Shown: positions 1 through 8,919 of the stretch, in pieces
Position numbering within the stretch: the stretch's first letter is position 1
Layout: each line of letters opens with the position of its first letter
Assembly (NCBI GenBank): GCA_003020945.1
Contig: PXRU01000029.1
Location: 1 to 64,000, forward strand
From: Halobacteriales archaeon QS_6_71_20
GTDB lineage: Archaea; Halobacteriota; Halobacteria; Halobacteriales; Haloferacaceae
DNA: 64,000 nucleotides
Direction: 5' to 3'
The notes under the pieces: generated by a model
Databases searched by the model: none
Seen by the model: only the letters and a program-made list of their open reading frames with translations
What the model was told of the DNA's origin: nothing
Made by a program: the position numbers and the translations under genes

Positions 1-145
1 GAGCGCGGAACGCGCGTGCGAGCAGGCCGGCGGCCGCCAGCGCGTCGCCCGTCGGACGGGCGTACACGCGGGCGAACTCGGCCGCCGCCAGCGCCGAGGC
101 TACCCGTTCGGGGGCCGGCTCGGCGGCGTCGGCGGCGGTCGACAT
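1..145 (-). CDS. RecJ-like (DHH-family) exonuclease, N-terminal fragment
   Basis: Only the first 48 codons lie in the window; the gene runs off the left edge. The ATG at 143-145 (minus strand) opens MSTAADAAEPAPERVASAL, followed by a motif reading ARPTGDALAAAGLLARAF. That resembles the start of the haloarchaeal single-stranded DNA/RNA exonucleases related to RecJ, which are commonly encoded next to the ribosomal protein S15 gene. Here it begins 24 nt after the S15 stop on the same strand, consistent with an rps15-recJ operon. The catalytic DHH residues are outside the window, so the family call rests on the N-terminus and on gene order. Confidence 0.55.
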   Translation of the reverse strand, partial: MSTAADAAEPAPERVASALAAAEFARVYARPTGDALAAAGLLARAFRA

Positions 146-169
146 CGATGTGACTCTCGTGTGGGGTGG

Positions 170-643
170 TTACCGGTCGTCCTGCAGGAGGTCGACTGCG
201 ACCTCGTAGCTGTACTGGAACTCCTCGTCGAGCTTGTCGCCGCGGTAGTAGTCCGCGAGGCGACGGATCTTCGACTCGGTGTTCTGGAGCGAGCGCTTGT
301 TCTGGGCGTCCTGCTGGTTGTCCGCCATGTGCTCGCGGAGCCGGACCGCACGCTCCATGAGGTTGCGGATGTCCTCGGGCAGGTCCGGGTCGGCGTCGTG
401 CTCCGCGAGGATCTCGGTGACCTTCTTGCCGGTCGCCTGCTTCACGTTCGGAACGGGCGTGCCCTTCACGCCCTCGTCGCGCAGTCGCATGCCGATGACG
501 CTGGGATCGTGTCCCTGCTCGGCGAGGTCGACCACGCGCTCCTCGACGTCCTCGGCGTCGACGTCGCTCCACTCCGGGGGTTCGTCTGCCGCGGGGTGGT
601 CCGAGCCGGACGACCCTCGACGGCGGGTGTGCATTCGTGCCAT
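170..643 (-). CDS. rps15: 30S ribosomal protein S15
   Basis: Archaeal S15 (uS15), a primary binder of the 16S rRNA central domain. The 157-aa product has the archaeal N-terminal extension (MARMHTRRRGSSGSDHP), then the helical S15 core with NVKQATGKKVTEIL near residue 70 and NKRSLQNTESKIRRLADYYR near residue 120. The start is the ATG at 641-643, because the conserved MARMH opening begins there; an upstream in-frame ATG would add 36 non-conserved residues. It is the upstream gene of a pair with the RecJ-like gene. Confidence 0.96.
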   Translation of the reverse strand: MARMHTRRRGSSGSDHPAADEPPEWSDVDAEDVEERVVDLAEQGHDPSVIGMRLRDEGVKGTPVPNVKQATGKKVTEILAEHDADPDLPEDIRNLMERAVRLREHMADNQQDAQNKRSLQNTESKIRRLADYYRGDKLDEEFQYSYEVAVDLLQDDR

Positions 644-880
644 TGGTAGATTGGAACGTCGGCCGCAGAAGCGAGCCACCGCCGGCTGTCGCTCCCGAGC
701 GCGCCGTTCGGCGCGGTCGAGTCGCCGACGGGGGCACTTCCGCAATCCCAAGCCCGTTCGGGCGAGTCGGAGTTGCGGCCGTGCTGTTCCCGTCCGACGA
801 CTCGCGCTCGCGGGTCTAAGGGCTTTCCATCCCGCGCTCGACCGTGTCGACGTGTGCCGTGGCCGAACCCAGTCGAAGCG

Positions 881-890
881 CTTAACTATC
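881..890 (+). promoter_or_regulatory. TATA-like element of tRNA-Ala
   Basis: CTTAACTATC lies about 30-37 nt upstream of the mature 5' end of tRNA-Ala(GGC), the usual archaeal TATA position. This is a positional inference; no BRE is obvious beyond adjacent purines. Confidence 0.35.
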
Positions 891-917
891 GAACCGCGAT
901 ACTCCGTACTGCGACGC

Positions 918-989
918 GGGCTCGTAGATCAGTGGTAGATCGTTCCCTTGGCAGGGGAAAGGCCGCGGGTTCGAATCCCGCCGAGTCCA
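918..989 (+). tRNA. tRNA-Ala (anticodon GGC)
   Basis: The 72-nt sequence folds as a full cloverleaf. Acceptor GGGCTCG pairs with CGAGTCC, the anticodon stem TTCCC/GGGAA encloses the loop TTGGCAG (anticodon GGC), and the T-arm is GCGGG-TTCGAAT-CCCGC. The acceptor stem has a G3:U70 pair, the alanine identity element, which fixes the amino acid independently of the anticodon. The discriminator is A989. The CCA end is not encoded. No intron is present. Confidence 0.97.
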
Positions 990-1156
990 TCCGGAATTTA
1001 CTCCCCGAACGGAACCTTCTGTCTCAGTCCTCGCTCGCTCCGTCGTTCTCGCGCGGAGTGTCAGGCGGACGAGGTGGAAGTCGTTGCCACCGGTCCGTTC
1101 GATAATCCCGCCGGGACTGGCACTTTGTTATCTTGTCCGATTATTTGAACAATACG

Positions 1157-1198
1157 CTTATATAGGAGCCGGTGACAGACTGGTAGTACAGTACTACC
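1157..1198 (+). promoter_or_regulatory. Pilin promoter with palindromic operator-like site
   Basis: CTTATATAG at 1157-1165 is a good haloarchaeal TATA box. About 20 nt downstream, where transcription should start, lies a perfect 8-bp inverted repeat GGTAGTAC-A-GTACTACC (1182-1198). A palindrome at the start site is a plausible repressor or activator operator for the pilin gene at 1236. No regulator is identified in the window. Confidence 0.5.
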
Positions 1199-1235
1199 GG
1201 GGGAGAGAGCCACGGGGGCTGTGCTAATACGAATC

Positions 1236-1658
1236 ATGAACTTCAACGCACTATTCGACGACGACCGTGCCGTCAGCCCGGTGATCGGCGTGATCCTGAT
1301 GGTCGCGATCACGGTGATCCTCGCGGCAGTGATCGGCTCGTTCGTCCTCGGCTTGGGCAACAGTGTCCAGCAGACTGCACCGAACACAAACTTCCAGTTC
1401 GACTATGAGGACGACGCTTCGGGGGCAGGTGACTACAACGTCACTGCTACTCACACTGGTGGAGACACGATCTCAGACGCCGAGAGTGTGAACCTGTCGG
1501 CAGATGGAGTCACACCAGTGAGTTTCACCACGCCAGTATCCGCGGGCAGCTCTGAGACTCTACCGAGTGTTGCGAACGATACGACCGTCCGCGTCATCTG
1601 GACGTCCGAGAGCGGCGACTCCTCGCAGGCGCTCGCGACCGGCGAGACGCCCTCGTAA
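1236..1658 (+). CDS. pilA: PilA-type type IV pilin (archaeal pilin N-terminal domain)
   Basis: 140-aa adhesion pilin precursor. The N-terminus [11 protein letters not shown] is a short prepilin leader followed by the near-invariant haloarchaeal PilA hydrophobic segment [17 protein letters not shown]. The prepilin peptidase PibD would cut between R and AVSP. The rest is a small acidic, Ser/Thr-rich exposed domain with N-x-S/T sequons (glycosylation is an inference). The ATG at 1236 was chosen because the leader then has the family length; a GTG 15 nt upstream is in frame. It stands alone on the + strand near the pilus assembly operon, which should export it. Confidence 0.9.
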   Translation: MNFNALFDDDRAVSPVIGVILMVAITVILAAVIGSFVLGLGNSVQQTAPNTNFQFDYEDDASGAGDYNVTATHTGGDTISDAESVNLSADGVTPVSFTTPVSAGSSETLPSVANDTTVRVIWTSESGDSSQALATGETPS

Positions 1659-1671
1659 CGCCGTCGAACCG

Positions 1672-1684
1672 TTTTCCCGTTTTT
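1672..1684 (+). terminator. T-run terminator after the pilin gene
   Basis: Two short T runs (1672-1675 and 1680-1684) lie 14-26 nt after the pilin stop codon. Archaeal RNA polymerase terminates on U-rich tracts, and the surrounding sequence is otherwise GC-rich. Confidence 0.4.
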
Positions 1685-1787
1685 CACGAAGTCGCCAGCG
1701 GCCGAGCCGACCGTCTCCCGCAGCCGCGGCTTCATCCTTGATACCCCGGAACCAATCCTTATGCCCCTCCTACTCCTCGACCGAACG

Positions 1788-3524
1788 ATGCCAGTTCGGG
1801 GGGGCGACGACCGACGGGGCCAGGGCGACGCGATCGCGCTCGTGCTCCTGCTCGCCATCACCGTCGTCGGCGCGTCGGCGATCGTCGCGTTCGGCGGCGA
1901 CGCCGTCGACGGGCTCCAGTCGTCGGCGACGACCGGCGCCGCCGAGCAGTCGATGACGCAGTTCGACTCCAAGGCGAGCCTGGTCGCGCACGGCGACAGC
2001 GGCGCCCAGCGCGTCCGGCTCACGGGCAGCGGCGACGCGACCCGGGCGGTCGAGCCCGACGCGGGGTGGATGAACGTCACGATCCGGAACGCGACCGACG
2101 ACGAGGTGACGGCGACGCTGACGAACACGACGCTGGGCGCTGTCACCTACCGCGACGGCGACACGGTCGTCGCCTACCAGGGCGGCGGCGTCTGGCGCCG
2201 GACCGGCGACGGGAGCTCGATGGTATCGCCGCCGGAGTTCCACTACCGCGGCACCACGCTGACGCTCCCGCTCGTGACCGTCTCCGGCGACGCGCGCCTC
2301 GGCGAGCGCGCGCGCGTCACTCGCGCCGGCGACTCGACCGCCGTCTACCCGGACCCGAACACGACGAACCGGACGAACCCGCTCGACGAGGGGACGGTGG
2401 TGATCGTCGTCCACAGCGAGTTCTACCGGGCGTGGGGGGGGTTCTTCGCCGAGCGGACCCGCGGCAGCGTCTCGATCGACGACGGCAACGAGACCGCGAC
2501 GATCGAACTACAGACGCCGACCGACTTGGAGCCGGTGCAGGCCGCGCTCACCTCCCGCGCGGTCGGCGACGACATCAGCCTCGCCGGCACCGGCAACGAC
2601 AACGTGTGGATCGACAGCTACAACTCCTCGAACGGCCCGTACGCGGCCACCAACACGTCGAACGGGACCGTCGTCACCGCCGGCAGTATGGACATTCAGG
2701 GCAACGGCAAGGTCCTGGGGAACATCCGCGCCGGCGGTTCGGTGAACGTCGATACGGCGAACGGCAACGTCACCGGCACCGTCGAACACACGACGGGGTA
2801 CAGCGCGAACCCGAACGCCGAGCCGCAGCCCGACTCCGACCGCGTCTCGCAGATCGACGGCGTCGCGCCCGGCAACGACCTCTCCCCGTTCGTCAGGTCC
2901 CGGCTCGGCGCCATCGAGTCGGACAACGACAACGGGGACGAGCCGTCGATCGTCGAGAACGACGGCGACCCCGCTCTCCAGTTCGACGCGAGCGACACCG
3001 CCACGCTCTCGGGCGACAACGGCACGGAGTACTACCTGTCGAGCGTCGACATGGGGAGCGGCGAGGAGCTGGTGATCGACACGGCCGGCGCGAGCGAGGT
3101 CGAGATCGCCGTCGGTCAGAGCGTGTCGCTCGACGGGACGAAGATCCGTGTCGAGGGCGGCGGCGTCGTCCGATTTTACGTCACGGACGACGTCGACCTC
3201 GACGGGGCGAACGTCTCGGTGCCGGACGAGCGGTCGCGGCAGCTGTGGCTGTACGGCACCCGCAACTCCGCCGTCGACATCTCCGGCGGGAGCCGGTTCG
3301 TGGGCGTGCTGTACGTCACCGGCGACGGCGGCAACAACGACTTCTCGATCCAGCAGTCGGAGGTGTACGGCGGCGTCGTCGCGGGCGAGATGGACGTCGG
3401 GAACGGGGGAACCATCCACTACGACCAGGCGCTCGGCGTCGAGCAGGTGGTCCCCGCCGACGCCGACATCCCGCGGGTCACCTACCTCCACGTGTCGGTC
3501 ACGGAAGTCGAGGTCGAGGACTGA
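1788..3524 (+). CDS. Large pilin-like surface protein with N-terminal membrane segment
   Basis: 578 aa. The start RRGQGDAIALVLLLAITVV resembles a type IV pilin-like signal: charged leader then one hydrophobic helix. The rest (about residues 45-578) is an acidic, Thr/Asn-rich exterior with many N-x-S/T sequons; the second half, rich in G, V and N (for example GNGKVLGNIRAGGSVNVD near 310), looks like stacked beta strands of the polymer-forming type. I chose the ATG at 1788 rather than 1761 because a TATA-like CCTTATG sits about 27-30 nt before it, consistent with leaderless transcription. It converges with the minus-strand pilus operon, 36 bp apart. Exact family unknown to me; a structural or minor pilin role is inferred. 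Confidence 0.7.
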   Translation: MPVRGGDDRRGQGDAIALVLLLAITVVGASAIVAFGGDAVDGLQSSATTGAAEQSMTQFDSKASLVAHGDSGAQRVRLTGSGDATRAVEPDAGWMNVTIRNATDDEVTATLTNTTLGAVTYRDGDTVVAYQGGGVWRRTGDGSSMVSPPEFHYRGTTLTLPLVTVSGDARLGERARVTRAGDSTAVYPDPNTTNRTNPLDEGTVVIVVHSEFYRAWGGFFAERTRGSVSIDDGNETATIELQTPTDLEPVQAALTSRAVGDDISLAGTGNDNVWIDSYNSSNGPYAATNTSNGTVVTAGSMDIQGNGKVLGNIRAGGSVNVDTANGNVTGTVEHTTGYSANPNAEPQPDSDRVSQIDGVAPGNDLSPFVRSRLGAIESDNDNGDEPSIVENDGDPALQFDASDTATLSGDNGTEYYLSSVDMGSGEELVIDTAGASEVEIAVGQSVSLDGTKIRVEGGGVVRFYVTDDVDLDGANVSVPDERSRQLWLYGTRNSAVDISGGSRFVGVLYVTGDGGNNDFSIQQSEVYGGVVAGEMDVGNGGTIHYDQALGVEQVVPADADIPRVTYLHVSVTEVEVED

Positions 3525-3560
3525 CCCCGACGCCCGGCGACTGCCGTCGGCGACGGCGGT

Positions 3561-4313
3561 CTACCGTTCGAGGCGTACCTCGATCGTCGTCCTGGGAACG
3601 ACCACGCGGTCGACGAGAACCCGATACGTCACCTCGCCGTCGCTCGCGTCGGCGTCCACGGCGGTCATGCCGGTCGACGCGAGGTAGCGGTTCCACGCGT
3701 CCGCCCGGGGGGACTCGACGGTGACGTTCACCCGGACCGGGCCGTCCGCGCCCGCGTCGATCTCCCGTGCGATCCCGCGGGAGGTCGCCTCCATCGAGAC
3801 GAGCACCGTCGAGCTCCCGCCGATCGCGGACCGGCTCCCCGGCCGAGTCGTGACGGTCAGCGGGAGCACCGCGCGCTCGTCGTCGACCAGCCAGCCGGGG
3901 TCGTCGCGCATCGCCGCCGCGCCGCCGTCGCCCCGGATCACCGTGCCGAACGAGGCGGCAACGGTCGTGTCGCCGTCGCTGTAGGTGATCGGCCGCGTGG
4001 CCGCGGTGACGGTGAAGTTCTCCGTCGTCCGCGATTCGTTGGTCGCCTCGACGGTCACCCGGGCCGTCTCCTCGACGGCGAGGGTACCGCCGTTGAGCTT
4101 GATCTCCGTCGCGCGGCCCGGCGCGCCGTCCCGGACGATGTCGTCGACGTTGTCGTCCAGGACGTCGAACGCGCGCTCCATGTTCTCCAGCTGTTCGCCC
4201 GTCCGGAGGTCCGACAGCCCCGCGAACCCGGCCGCGTACACGGTCCCGATGGTCACCACGATGAGCGAGAAGACGAGCACGAACCCGATCGCGTCGCTCT
4301 GTGCGCGGGTCAC
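3561..4313 (-). CDS. Pilin-like membrane-anchored protein (DUF7289-like)
   Basis: 250 aa, starting with GTG in MTRAQSDAIGFVLVFSLIVV. That is a short leader followed by a single N-terminal hydrophobic helix, then the stretch AERAFD-like ENMERAFDVLDDNVDDIVRD typical of haloarchaeal pilin-like proteins I associate with DUF7289. The rest is a beta-rich extracellular domain with several sequons. The GTG overlaps the preceding stop as GTGA, so it is the last gene of the pil operon that begins with pilB. Role inferred as a minor pilin or pilus accessory protein. Confidence 0.75.
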   Translation of the reverse strand: MTRAQSDAIGFVLVFSLIVVTIGTVYAAGFAGLSDLRTGEQLENMERAFDVLDDNVDDIVRDGAPGRATEIKLNGGTLAVEETARVTVEATNESRTTENFTVTAATRPITYSDGDTTVAASFGTVIRGDGGAAAMRDDPGWLVDDERAVLPLTVTTRPGSRSAIGGSSTVLVSMEATSRGIAREIDAGADGPVRVNVTVESPRADAWNRYLASTGMTAVDADASDGEVTYRVLVDRVVVPRTTIEVRLER

Positions 4314-4756
4314 GCCGACCGCACCTCCAGTCGACCCCCGGCGTACACGACCACGATGTCGCCGCCCGAGAGGCTCGCGTCCACGTCGGTCCTCGTCGCG
4401 TTCAACACGACCGTCGGCGGCGACCCCGACCTGACCGCGACCGAGTACGTCGACCCGGCGACGCTGTCGGGGAACGAGCCGCGGACGACCACGTCCGTCG
4501 CGTTCGCGGCGACGAGTCTGTCCGCGGCCATCAGCCGCGAGGTGAGCTGCTGGCCGACGACCTCGAGCGCCTCCCGGGTGGTCTCCTCCCGCTGCTGCTC
4601 GACGGTGCCGCCGGCGGCGATGAGCAGGCCGCTGATCAGCAGCGCGGTGATCCCCAGCGTCAGGACGTACGACAGCGCGGTCGCCGCCCCGCGGTCGCGG
4701 CCGGCGGAGTCGCCTCGGTCCCGACGCGCGCACGACGATCGGGGGCGCTCACGCAT
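4310..4756 (-). CDS. Pilin-like membrane-anchored protein (DUF7266-like)
   Basis: 148 aa. After an Arg-rich leader (MRERPRSSCARRDRGDS) comes DRGAATALSYVLTLGITALL, a class-III-like signal with one transmembrane helix, then a coiled region with QQREETTREALEVVGQQL and a short beta-rich exterior. The ATG at 4754-4756 overlaps the upstream gene by 8 nt, and its stop overlaps the next start (GTGA). I associate this layout with haloarchaeal DUF7266 proteins in pilB-pilC operons. Function is inferred from context only. Confidence 0.75.
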   Translation of the reverse strand: MRERPRSSCARRDRGDSAGRDRGAATALSYVLTLGITALLISGLLIAAGGTVEQQREETTREALEVVGQQLTSRLMAADRLVAANATDVVVRGSFPDSVAGSTYSVAVRSGSPPTVVLNATRTDVDASLSGGDIVVVYAGGRLEVRSA

Positions 4757-5751
4757 CCCGCTCACCTGGGGCGACCCGGACGACGGTTCGGTACTCCAGC
4801 TCGGCCGTCTCGTAGGCGGCCGGGAGCCTGACCGCGTACACCGCCGGGACGGAGTACGGCGTGGGGACCGAGGCTCCCTCGGTGACGTTGCCCGTCGAGA
4901 CGGCGCCGGAACCCTCGGTGCGGACCGTGAGGTCGTAGCCGCCGCCGGCCGCGTCGCCGTTGCGGACGAGCAGGTCGTACCGACCGTCGACGTCGCCGCC
5001 GAGGGCGACCCCGCCGCAGTCCTCACCGTCGAGGGTGCCCGCGGTGAAGTCGACCGACGCGTTCGCGGCCGGCGTCGAACACGCTTCCGTCGTGTTCGAC
5101 ACCGGGTCTCCCGCCGCCTTGACCGCGACCGTGATGTTGCCGCCGTCCTCGTACACGTACGCGTGCCACGCGGCCGTTCCGTTCGTCACGACGACGTGGA
5201 ACGCGTCGCCGGGATCGCTCGCGGACGCCGACGCCAGCTCCGACCCGTTAACGACGGCGACGTAGCCGCGGACGCCGCGAGTCTCGTTCAGATCGGTCGC
5301 GACCGTCCAGTTGGCCGTCCCCGTCGCGTCGGTGAACGGCTGCGGGTCCGCGGCGGTGCCGTTCTCCCGGATCAGGCTGCCGTTCACGTACGTGGCCGCC
5401 GAGTGGTTCGCCGTCGCGCTCGCGGCGCGGCGCGCCGCCGACCCCCGCAACAGCGAGTCGAGCTCGGCGGGCGGCGTTCTCGCGGTCGACGACCCCGCCG
5501 ACGCCGTCGACGACCGCCGCTCGGTAGCCCAGCGCCTCGGCCTCGCCGACGCCGTCGTCGCGGGTGGCGAGGTTCTCGGTGTAGATGGCCGTGTTCGTGA
5601 TCAGCACCAGCGCGACCAGCACCACCGCCAGCGTGAGTCCCGCCACGAGCACCAATTGTCCGCGATCCCGGTCCCCGTCGCCGCTGTCGTCGTGTCCGGC
5701 GGCCACGCTCGCGCCGGCACGGTCGCCGCCTCCGGAAGCTGTGTCGGTCAT
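4749..5751 (-). pseudogene. Pilin-like membrane protein (DUF7261-like), frameshifted
   Basis: The start (ATG at 5749-5751, ATGA overlap with the gene before it) encodes a long Asp/Gly leader, then RGQLVLVAGLTLAVVLVAL and ITNTAIYTENLATR, the signature I know from DUF7261 proteins. The reading frame is coherent down to VDRENAA (around 5475), then becomes Arg-rich nonsense. The homologous continuation ELDSLLRGSAARRAASATAN resumes in another frame and runs to the stop at 4749. One base too many, or two too few, between about 5463 and 5480 explains this. The other genes in the operon are intact, so either a sequencing indel or recent decay is possible. The exported domain carries many sequons. Confidence 0.7.
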
Positions 5752-6335
5752 ATCCGCCATACGACGATGCGCACCTCCATGACGCCGAACAGCGGTCCGT
5801 CGGGGTCCGCGTCGGGGGCGTAAAAGCGGCCGGACCCGGCGGCCGCGGAGACGTTGCCCGACCCGTCGGCGAGCGGGTCGTCGTCGTAGAGTACGACCGA
5901 CCGCGTCGCGGCGACGGCGTTGTCGCTGGGCGCACCCATGTACACCATCTGGGCGCGCCCGAGACTCCCGTCCGCCCGGCGATAGCCGACCTCGACGTTG
6001 AACGCGATGCGGTCCTCGCCGAACGTCTCGTTCAGCGTCGCCCCGAACGGGGTCGGCGGCCCGCCGGCCGCGTACACGCCGTCCTCGCCGGTGTGCATGA
6101 ACCGCTCGGTGGTCGTGTTCCAGTACAGCACCGCGGGACGCAGCGTGCCGTTGGCCTCCGCCGACGCCAGCGTCCCCTCCGCGACGGCGCTTTGCTGGTT
6201 CTCGATGTGCTGGTTCGACGTGCTCGCCGTCAGCGGCGTCACCGCCGTCGCCTGGAGCGCGAACAGCACGCCGCTCAACAGGACGATCGCCGCCGCGAAC
6301 CCCTCCAGCGTGTGTGCCTGTCCGCGCACGCTCAC
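5748..6335 (-). CDS. Pilin-like membrane protein (DUF7288-like)
   Basis: 195 aa. The N-terminus SVRGQAHTLEGFAAAIVLLS is a short charged leader and one hydrophobic helix, followed by ALQATAVTPLTASTSNQHIE, which I associate with haloarchaeal DUF7288 proteins of type IV pilus operons. The remaining part is an acidic beta-rich exterior. I chose the GTG at 6335 because it forms the GTGA overlap seen at the other junctions of this operon; a GTG one codon earlier is also possible. Role inferred as pilus subunit or accessory protein. Confidence 0.78.
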   Translation of the reverse strand: MSVRGQAHTLEGFAAAIVLLSGVLFALQATAVTPLTASTSNQHIENQQSAVAEGTLASAEANGTLRPAVLYWNTTTERFMHTGEDGVYAAGGPPTPFGATLNETFGEDRIAFNVEVGYRRADGSLGRAQMVYMGAPSDNAVAATRSVVLYDDDPLADGSGNVSAAAGSGRFYAPDADPDGPLFGVMEVRIVVWRI

Positions 6336-6877
6336 CACACCCTCACGAGCACGGTCCAGTCGCGGTCGTCGAGCAGTACCGCCCGCCGCGACACCGACAC
6401 GTCCGCCCCACGGGCGGGCTCGGGACCGGCGACCAGTTCCGTCCCGTCGAGCGTCCGGTTCCCCGTCCCGTCGACGAGCGTCACGTTCACCGACCGCGCC
6501 GGGGCGCCGATCCCGAGCGCGCCGGCGAGGTCGCTGGCGTTCGAGTCGTACCGGCAGTCGGCGGGGGTCAGGCTGTCGTCGAAGAAGCCGACGGTGCAGT
6601 CCGCATCGAGCACGGACGGCCGGGCCGGATCCGCCACGAGGAGGTCGCCCGTCAGCCGGTCGGCCGCGCGGTCCGCGACGACCACCGCGTCGGTGGCGTC
6701 GTCGGTGAACGGCGAGATCAGCGAGGGGACGAACCCGAACACGAACGCCACGACGAGCAGGAACACGCTCACGCCGACGGCGTAGTCGATCGTCGTCTGT
6801 GCGCGCCCCGAGCGCGGCGGTCCGCCGGCGCCCGCGCGGCGAGTGTGTCCGGACCGACCACCGTCGCGCCGGCTCAC
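6332..6877 (-). CDS. Pilin-like membrane protein (DUF7287-like)
   Basis: 181 aa, GTG start overlapping the pilC stop (GTGA). A 35-residue basic, Gly-rich leader precedes GRAQTTIDYAVGVSVFLLVV, a prepilin-like signal and single membrane helix. The exterior contains two Cys (in DADCTVGFF and PADCRYDSN), which could form a disulfide outside the cell. It sits directly downstream of pilC, the usual place for this family. A minor pilin role is inferred. Confidence 0.77.
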   Translation of the reverse strand: MSRRDGGRSGHTRRAGAGGPPRSGRAQTTIDYAVGVSVFLLVVAFVFGFVPSLISPFTDDATDAVVVADRAADRLTGDLLVADPARPSVLDADCTVGFFDDSLTPADCRYDSNASDLAGALGIGAPARSVNVTLVDGTGNRTLDGTELVAGPEPARGADVSVSRRAVLLDDRDWTVLVRVW

Positions 6878-8919
6878 GCCACCACCACCCAGACGCCGAG
6901 CGCGATCGACAGGAGGACGACCACGAACTTCATCCCGCTGACGATGTCGGCGCTGCGGATGTACCCCGCGATCACCCCCGAGAGGACCGCCTGGATCGTC
7001 ACCGCGTGGAAGAACAGCACCGAGAGGCGGTCGACGTTCACGCCGCCGGCGAACCCGCCCGAGCCGAGCTCGTCGCCCCCGCCCCCCGCGCCGGTCCCGC
7101 CGGCCTGCTCGGTGAGCCCCGCGAGCACGTCGAGGAACCGCAGCTTCAAGATCGCCATCACCCCCAACAGCGTGAGATACGTCATCAGGATGATCGCGAC
7201 CTGCATCCGGGTGCGGGAGACGCGCTCGCGTACGATGTCGTCCTGGTTCTCCGAGGCCTGCGCGGCCGTCGTCAACACGTCCGTGATCTGGCTCGACGCC
7301 TGCTGGGCCTCCGAGATGAGCTTCACCGTCCGCGCGACCCGCGGGATGTGGTACTCGTTGTTGAACTCGACGAGCGCCTCCCGGAGGCTCATCCCGTAGT
7401 TCACCTTCGCGTACATCACCTCGAACTCCTCGGCGAGCTTCCCGGTCGAGGTGTCGGCGGTCGTCTCGATCGACTCCAGCAGCGTCTGGCCGGTGTCGTT
7501 GGCCGACGAGAGCTTCCGGAGGTTGTCGGAGAGCTTCCCGGTGATCCCCGAGCGTCGCCGCTGCTGCCACTCGTAGAAGACCACAAGCGGGAGCAGCGTG
7601 ACGTACGCCGGGACGTACACCCAGACGAACGTCGCCCACACAGGCCGGTCGACGAACCCCTGCCACGTCGTGGGTGCCCGGCCCGAAGCCAGGGCGGTAC
7701 CCAACAGCACCAGCGTCGCCGGCACGGTAAGCGCGAGGGTGATCAGCGGATTGTCGCGGAGGAAGTGGTGCGGCGCCCTCAGCAGTTCGCCGGTCTTGTA
7801 CGTCCCCTCGCGCGAGCGGATCCGGTCGAACAGGGAGAACTCGCCGGTGAACAGCTCGATCAGGCCCAGATGGAGCAGCCCCTCGCGCTGCGTCTCGGCG
7901 AACTGGTCGTCGACGCCGTCGGGGTCGATGTAGCCGTCGCCCGGTTCGTCCTGCTTCACCGTCGAGACGAGCACGAGGAAGCCGACGCCGATCAGCGGCG
8001 TGAGCACGTAGACGGTCGCCGTCAGCAGGAACTCCTGGCCCTGGCCGAGCATCGACATGATGACGAGAATGATGATGAGCAGCAGCGGGAACAGCGACAG
8101 CGTCATGTACATCTCGCCGAACAGCTCCATCGTCTCCAAGGCGAGCTCCTGCTGCTGTTTCGAGGTACGGAGGTGTTTCTCCTTCTTGTCGTCGAGGAAC
8201 CGCTCCATGTCGCCGCCGGAGTTGACGATCGACAACATGTCCGAGAGGAACTGCGCGAACTCGTCGCTGGGGGTGTCCGCCACCTGCTGGCGCACCGCGT
8301 TGCGGTAGTCCGTGCCGAAGTAGCTCGTCTCCTGGACGATGCTCTGGAACTCCTTTGCGACCTCGCCGTACGTGTCCTCCGCCTCCGCCATCGACTCCAG
8401 GATCTCCAGCTGGTTCAACCCCCCCACCGAGAGGGCGTACATGAACGAGACCGCGTCCGACAGGAGCATGTTGATCTCGCGCTCGCGGGCGTTGGACCGC
8501 TGGTACGGGATCGCGATCAGCGTGCCGAAGCCGAGCGCGAAGCCGACGGTCCCGAAGAAGAGCCCGCTGAACAGCACCGCGGCCGGCTCGGTGAGCGACC
8601 GCAACAGCGCGGCCGTCTCCTCGGAGCTGACGGGGATCCCGAGGGTGAACGTCTCCGCGCTCACGAGGCCGAACGCGAACAGCCCCCAGCCGACCGTCGC
8701 CCCGACCAGCCACAGCAGGACGCCGACGAGCACGCCCACGCCCAGCGCCCGCGAGACGTACAGTTCGACCGGCTGGTCCATCCGCGCCTCCGTCAGCTTC
8801 TCGTCGACCGTCCCGACGAAGTCACCCCCCTCGTCGAACAGCCGCGTGAACAGCGGGTAGAACGCGTCGGCGAACCCCTCCGCGCTCCCGAAGCTCCCTG
8901 TTTCCGTGTCGAGGCTCAT
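6874..8919 (-). CDS. pilC: Type IV pilus platform protein PilC (TadC/T2SSF family)
   Basis: 681-aa integral membrane platform on which PilB acts. Two T2SS-F domains are visible. The first, around residues 150-290, has ALSVGGLNQLEILESMAEAE; the second, around 435-570, has LSSANDTGQTLLESIETTAD. Transmembrane helices sit between them and at the C-terminus, which ends GVWVVVA. Length fits haloarchaeal PilC, which is roughly double a single-domain protein. Its ATG follows the pilB TAG with no gap. A Gly-rich loop (around residues 595-620) lies between the last helices. Confidence 0.92.
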   Translation of the reverse strand: MSLDTETGSFGSAEGFADAFYPLFTRLFDEGGDFVGTVDEKLTEARMDQPVELYVSRALGVGVLVGVLLWLVGATVGWGLFAFGLVSAETFTLGIPVSSEETAALLRSLTEPAAVLFSGLFFGTVGFALGFGTLIAIPYQRSNAREREINMLLSDAVSFMYALSVGGLNQLEILESMAEAEDTYGEVAKEFQSIVQETSYFGTDYRNAVRQQVADTPSDEFAQFLSDMLSIVNSGGDMERFLDDKKEKHLRTSKQQQELALETMELFGEMYMTLSLFPLLLIIILVIMSMLGQGQEFLLTATVYVLTPLIGVGFLVLVSTVKQDEPGDGYIDPDGVDDQFAETQREGLLHLGLIELFTGEFSLFDRIRSREGTYKTGELLRAPHHFLRDNPLITLALTVPATLVLLGTALASGRAPTTWQGFVDRPVWATFVWVYVPAYVTLLPLVVFYEWQQRRRSGITGKLSDNLRKLSSANDTGQTLLESIETTADTSTGKLAEEFEVMYAKVNYGMSLREALVEFNNEYHIPRVARTVKLISEAQQASSQITDVLTTAAQASENQDDIVRERVSRTRMQVAIILMTYLTLLGVMAILKLRFLDVLAGLTEQAGGTGAGGGGDELGSGGFAGGVNVDRLSVLFFHAVTIQAVLSGVIAGYIRSADIVSGMKFVVVLLSIALGVWVVVA

